Shown: positions 61,221 through 64,000 of the stretch, one piece after another
Layout of the letters: each line of letters opens with the position of its first letter
Position numbering within the stretch: position 1 is the first letter of the stretch
Notes under the pieces: generated by a model
Databases searched by the model: none
Told to the model about the DNA's origin: nothing
Seen by the model: the letters and a program-made list of their open reading frames with translations, nothing else
NCBI RefSeq assembly: GCF_014931395.1
Contig: NZ_CP063120.1
Location: 1,037,501 to 1,101,500, forward strand
Length of the DNA stretch: 64,000 bases
From: Haemophilus parainfluenzae
Lineage (GTDB): Bacteria; Pseudomonadota; Gammaproteobacteria; Enterobacterales; Pasteurellaceae
Direction: 5' to 3'
Made by a program: the position numbers and the translations under genes

Positions 61221-61248
61221 AAAAGGGCAGTCAAGGATTGCCCTTTTT
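61221..61248 (+). terminator. Terminator after the siderophore-binding protein gene
   Basis: AAAAGGGCA and TGCCCTTTT form a perfect 9-bp stem followed by T. Confidence 0.88.
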
Positions 61249-61325
61249 ATATGTAAATTAATCTTTACACATATCAATAAACTCCCTATCATATCGGCAT
61301 CATTCAATAAAATTGAGCTTATTTT

Positions 61326-62276
61326 ATGCTGACATTTAATCCACAAGATCCTTTCTCTTGCTTTGTCACTCAAAGCTTTTCCATGAAAAGTGCGGTCGAA
61401 AATGCACAACGTTTTGCGATGTTTGATGTGCCGCTTTTAATTCAAGGTGAAACGGGCACGGGTAAAGACTTATTAGCAAAAGCTTGTCATTTTGCGAGCT
61501 TGCGCCGTGAGAAAAAATTCATTGCAGTAAACTGTGCAGGTTTGCCAGATGAAGATGCGGAAAGCGAAATGTTTGGGCGTAAAGTGGGTGACAGTGAAAC
61601 CATCGGTTTTTTTGAATATGCTAACGAAGGCACGGTGTTGCTGGACGGTATTGCTGAGCTTTCATTAAGTTTACAGGCAAAATTATTACGTTTTTTAACG
61701 GATGGTTCTTTCCGTCGAGTGGGCGAAGAAAAAGAACATCATGCAAATGTTCGGGTGATTTGTACCTCACAAGAACCGATGGAAAAACTGTTAGAACAAG
61801 GGAAATTACGCAGTGATTTATTCCACCGATTAAATGTTTTAGCACTAAATGTGCCGCCATTGCGTGAGCGAGTGGAGGACATTCAACCTTTAACGGAAGG
61901 TTTTTTACAAGAAATTAGCACACAGCTTAAGATTCCAATGCCTCAATATGATGCTAATTTTCTAAATTATTTAAAAGGTCAGCCTTGGCAAGGCAATGTG
62001 CGAGAACTATACAATGTCTTGTATCGCGCCTGTTCTTTAGCGAAAAATAACCAGCTTGATATTGAATGTTTAAATTTAAAACCTGTACAAAGTGCGGTCA
62101 TTTCTGCGGATGATTTTGGTGAGCAAACACTGGATGAGATCATGGGACAATATGAGGCGAGTGTGCTCCGCGCTTTTTATGCACAATATCCAAGTACGCG
62201 AAAATTGGCGCAACGATTAGGCGTATCACACACGGCGATTGCCAATAAATTAAAACAATACGGTATTAGTAAATAA
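61326..62276 (+). CDS. tyrR: Short TyrR-type transcriptional regulator
   Basis: TyrR controls aromatic amino acid genes. The 316-residue protein consists of the AAA+ domain (Walker A GETGTGKD at residues 41-48; the second motif around [11 protein letters not shown]; arginine-rich [11 protein letters not shown]) and the Fis-type helix-turn-helix ([20 protein letters not shown]). The GAFTGA loop needed to contact sigma-54 is absent, as in TyrR. The N-terminal ACT-PAS part of enteric TyrR is missing; this short form is, as I recall, the normal H. influenzae version. It converges on hflX with an 11-nt overlap. Confidence 0.9.
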   Translation: MLTFNPQDPFSCFVTQSFSMKSAVENAQRFAMFDVPLLIQGETGTGKDLLAKACHFASLRREKKFIAVNCAGLPDEDAESEMFGRKVGDSETIGFFEYANEGTVLLDGIAELSLSLQAKLLRFLTDGSFRRVGEEKEHHANVRVICTSQEPMEKLLEQGKLRSDLFHRLNVLALNVPPLRERVEDIQPLTEGFLQEISTQLKIPMPQYDANFLNYLKGQPWQGNVRELYNVLYRACSLAKNNQLDIECLNLKPVQSAVISADDFGEQTLDEIMGQYEASVLRAFYAQYPSTRKLAQRLGVSHTAIANKLKQYGISK

Positions 62277-63621
62277 TTTCTGACAGTTTAGGAAATTGTT
62301 TACAAAGTTTGAGCCATTCGACTTTATCAATTTGTACATTGAGGATAAATTCACCTTCATCTGAAATTTGCTCGTGACGAATGCTGTCTAATTGATAGAG
62401 TGCGTGGCGAATTTTTCCCTCTTGTGGGAGCAGTGTGAGGGTGAAAGAAAGTATCTCGTTTTTCAACCGCACTTTAATGGCTTCAAGTAGTAGATCTAAT
62501 CCCTCACCTGAATGTGCTGAAAGATAAACGGCAACGGGCTTATTCTCGTCATCATATTCAATATGAGGCGCCACATTTTCCAATAAATCAATTTTGTTAT
62601 ACACCAATAATGCAGGCACTTTATCAGCCTTAATTTCTTCCAACACTAAATTCACAGCTTCAATATTTTCGATTTTTCGAGCATCTGCCGCATCGATGAC
62701 GTGCAATAACAAACTGGCTTCTACCGTTTCTTGCAAGGTAGATTTAAAAGCGGAAACTAAATCATGGGGAAGTTGGCGAACGAAACCCACGGTATCGGCG
62801 AGAATTGCCGTACCAATATCTTGAATTTGTAAACGTCTTAATGTGGGATCGAGGGTAGCAAAAAGCTGATCCGCCGCATAGACATTGGCTTGCGTGATGA
62901 AATTGAATAGTGTTGATTTCCCCGCATTGGTATAACCCACTAAAGAAATGGTCGGAATATCCGCTTTTTGTCGGGTTTGGCGATTTTGATTGCGTTGTTT
63001 TTCGACTTTGGCCAAACGATTTTGCAACTGTGCAATACGAACCTTGATTAAACGGCGATCCGTTTCTAATTGCGTTTCACCAGGACCACGCAATCCAACC
63101 GCACCTTTTTGCTGATCTAAACCTGTTTTTCGGCGGACTAATCGAGTGGATAAATGCTTAAGCTGAGCTAATTCAACTTGCAATTTCCCTTCGTGCGAGC
63201 GGGCTCGTTGGGCAAAAATGTCTAAAATCACCCCCGTGCGATCCACTACGTGGCATTGGCAGATGCTTTCCAAATTACGGGTTTGAGCAGGCGTTAATTG
63301 ATGATTTACCAAAACCACATCAGCATCTAAAGTTTTCACTGCATCCGCAATTTCTTGTGCTTTCCCCTCACCGATAAAGTATTTTGCTTGTGGCGTGGCA
63401 CGGCTTGTGGTGATGATTTGTAAAATCTCAACATTGGCAGATTCTGCTAAAAGTTGGAATTCTTGTAGATCTTCAATGTTTTTATTTTGAGAAAAGAAAA
63501 CATGCACGACGACCGCTTTATCTTTTGTCGATTGGCTATTGTCGCTTGTCTTAGATGACGAAAGTGCGGTTGAAATTTCAGGTGAATTTTCAACCGCACT
63601 TAAACTGATGAAATCGTTCAT
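62266..63621 (-). CDS. hflX: Ribosome-splitting GTPase HflX
   Basis: HflX is a GTPase that rescues stalled ribosomes. The 451-residue protein has the glycine-rich N-terminal domain ([16 protein letters not shown]), a coiled-coil linker and the G domain: G1 [10 protein letters not shown]3 DTVGFV, G4 NKID. It is 9 bp behind hfq and co-transcribed with it. Three uptake signals lie within the gene (62467, 63562 and 63593 regions). Confidence 0.97.
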   Translation of the reverse strand: MNDFISLSAVENSPEISTALSSSKTSDNSQSTKDKAVVVHVFFSQNKNIEDLQEFQLLAESANVEILQIITTSRATPQAKYFIGEGKAQEIADAVKTLDADVVLVNHQLTPAQTRNLESICQCHVVDRTGVILDIFAQRARSHEGKLQVELAQLKHLSTRLVRRKTGLDQQKGAVGLRGPGETQLETDRRLIKVRIAQLQNRLAKVEKQRNQNRQTRQKADIPTISLVGYTNAGKSTLFNFITQANVYAADQLFATLDPTLRRLQIQDIGTAILADTVGFVRQLPHDLVSAFKSTLQETVEASLLLHVIDAADARKIENIEAVNLVLEEIKADKVPALLVYNKIDLLENVAPHIEYDDENKPVAVYLSAHSGEGLDLLLEAIKVRLKNEILSFTLTLLPQEGKIRHALYQLDSIRHEQISDEGEFILNVQIDKVEWLKLCKQFPKLSEIIY

Positions 63622-63630
63622 TGAACAGAA

Positions 63631-63915
63631 TTATTCTGCTTGTGTTTCTACTTCCGCTACAGCATCAGAAGCTTGTGCTGCATGATGACCGCCGTTATTA
63701 TTGTGGTGAGAAACAGAACGTGCTGGAACCACAGTTGAAATAGCGTGTTTGTACACCATTTGATTAACCGTGTTTTTTAATAAAATCACGAATTGGTCGA
63801 ATGATTCGATTTGACCCTGTAATTTAATCCCATTAACGAGATAAATCGAAACAGGAATACGTTCACGGCGTAACGCATTCAAATAAGGATCTTGTAATGA
63901 TTGTCCTTTTGCCAT
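63631..63915 (-). CDS. hfq: RNA chaperone Hfq
   Basis: Hfq is the hexameric Sm-like RNA chaperone. The 94-residue protein begins [20 protein letters not shown] and shows Sm1 ([20 protein letters not shown]) and Sm2 ([10 protein letters not shown]). The C-terminal tail is Asn/His/Ala-rich ([15 protein letters not shown]). AAGGA lies before the ATG. It starts the hfq-hflX operon; the window ends 85 bp upstream of it, and I see nothing else there. Confidence 0.98.
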   Translation of the reverse strand: MAKGQSLQDPYLNALRRERIPVSIYLVNGIKLQGQIESFDQFVILLKNTVNQMVYKHAISTVVPARSVSHHNNNGGHHAAQASDAVAEVETQAE

Positions 63916-64000
63916 TTTGCTATCCTTTGTTGTTATATGTTAATTAATGATAGAAACGAGTTGTCTCCATCGCCAAATATAGCAATAAACATTTTTCTTG

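Noticed and set aside
61326..61400. TyrR seemed truncated at its N-terminus
   Set aside because: The start lies just after an upstream gene terminator with no lost ACT/PAS sequence in front, and the short form is known in Haemophilus, so it is treated as normal.

Overview
The window is a Pasteurellaceae chromosome segment, most likely a Haemophilus close to H. parainfluenzae. I base this on about forty copies of the Haemophilus-type DNA uptake signal core AAGTGCGGT or its complement, often placed as inverted pairs that act as terminators, and on gene neighbourhoods that, as far as I recall, match H. influenzae (ompP1-ogt-mutH, pdxY-tilS, accA-znuB-znuC, slt-trpR-mtgA, purM-purN, the short TyrR, tyrR-hfq). 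The species name is inference. Base composition is moderately AT-rich throughout and clearly more so at 31.2-40.2 kb. Layout: 1-3.5 kb is the lipid A / fatty acid block (end of lpxD, fabZ, lpxA, lpxB, rnhB). 3.5-7.3 kb holds an SLC13-type permease, a DJ-1/PfpI protein and a TbpB-like surface lipoprotein. 7.3-11 kb has aspA (CRP-like site) divergent from groES-groEL (sigma-32-type promoter). 11-18.5 kb has ygfB-pepP, a universal stress protein, alaS-csrA, galU and aqpZ. 18.6-21.8 kb has metJ and a copper efflux module (MerR-type regulator divergent from a copper chaperone and a copper ATPase). 21.8-28.8 kb has cpxRA, bamE, ndpA, yejL-yejM and an amidohydrolase. 28.9-31.2 kb has four identical tRNA-Val genes, gltX and tRNA-Ala(GGC). 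The chromosome resumes at 40.3 kb with mtgA-trpR-slt, yciI-yciA-yciB-yciC, purM-purN, ompP1, ogt-mutH, pdxY-tilS, accA, znuCB, an M23 peptidase, a four-gene siderophore ABC importer, tyrR, hflX and hfq. The unusual part is a roughly 9.1-kb integrative element in the 3' end of tRNA-Ala (about 31,151-40,257). It has a tyrosine integrase at the left end and, reading leftward from the right end, an AlpA-type regulator, a small winged-helix-like protein and a large helicase-like ATPase. Repeated AGTAACAC motifs at both ends look like integrase arm sites, and the element has no uptake signals. Its middle has been replaced by a mercury module: a truncated ISL3-family transposase plus merR-merA of Gram-positive type, with a textbook 20-bp-spacer MerR promoter. 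The insertion removed the 5' ends of an XRE-type regulator gene on one side and of a coiled-coil protein gene on the other. The most interesting signal is upstream of alpA on the minus strand. A structured stretch ends in an intrinsic terminator and carries a stem-loop whose loop is complementary over 9 nt to the loop of a terminator-like hairpin directly in front of alpA. A second terminator-like hairpin sits directly in front of the helicase gene. Together these look like transcription-termination immunity by an antisense RNA, as in satellite phage P4 CI RNA or P1 C4 RNA. That interpretation is inference; the complementarity and hairpins are read directly from the sequence.
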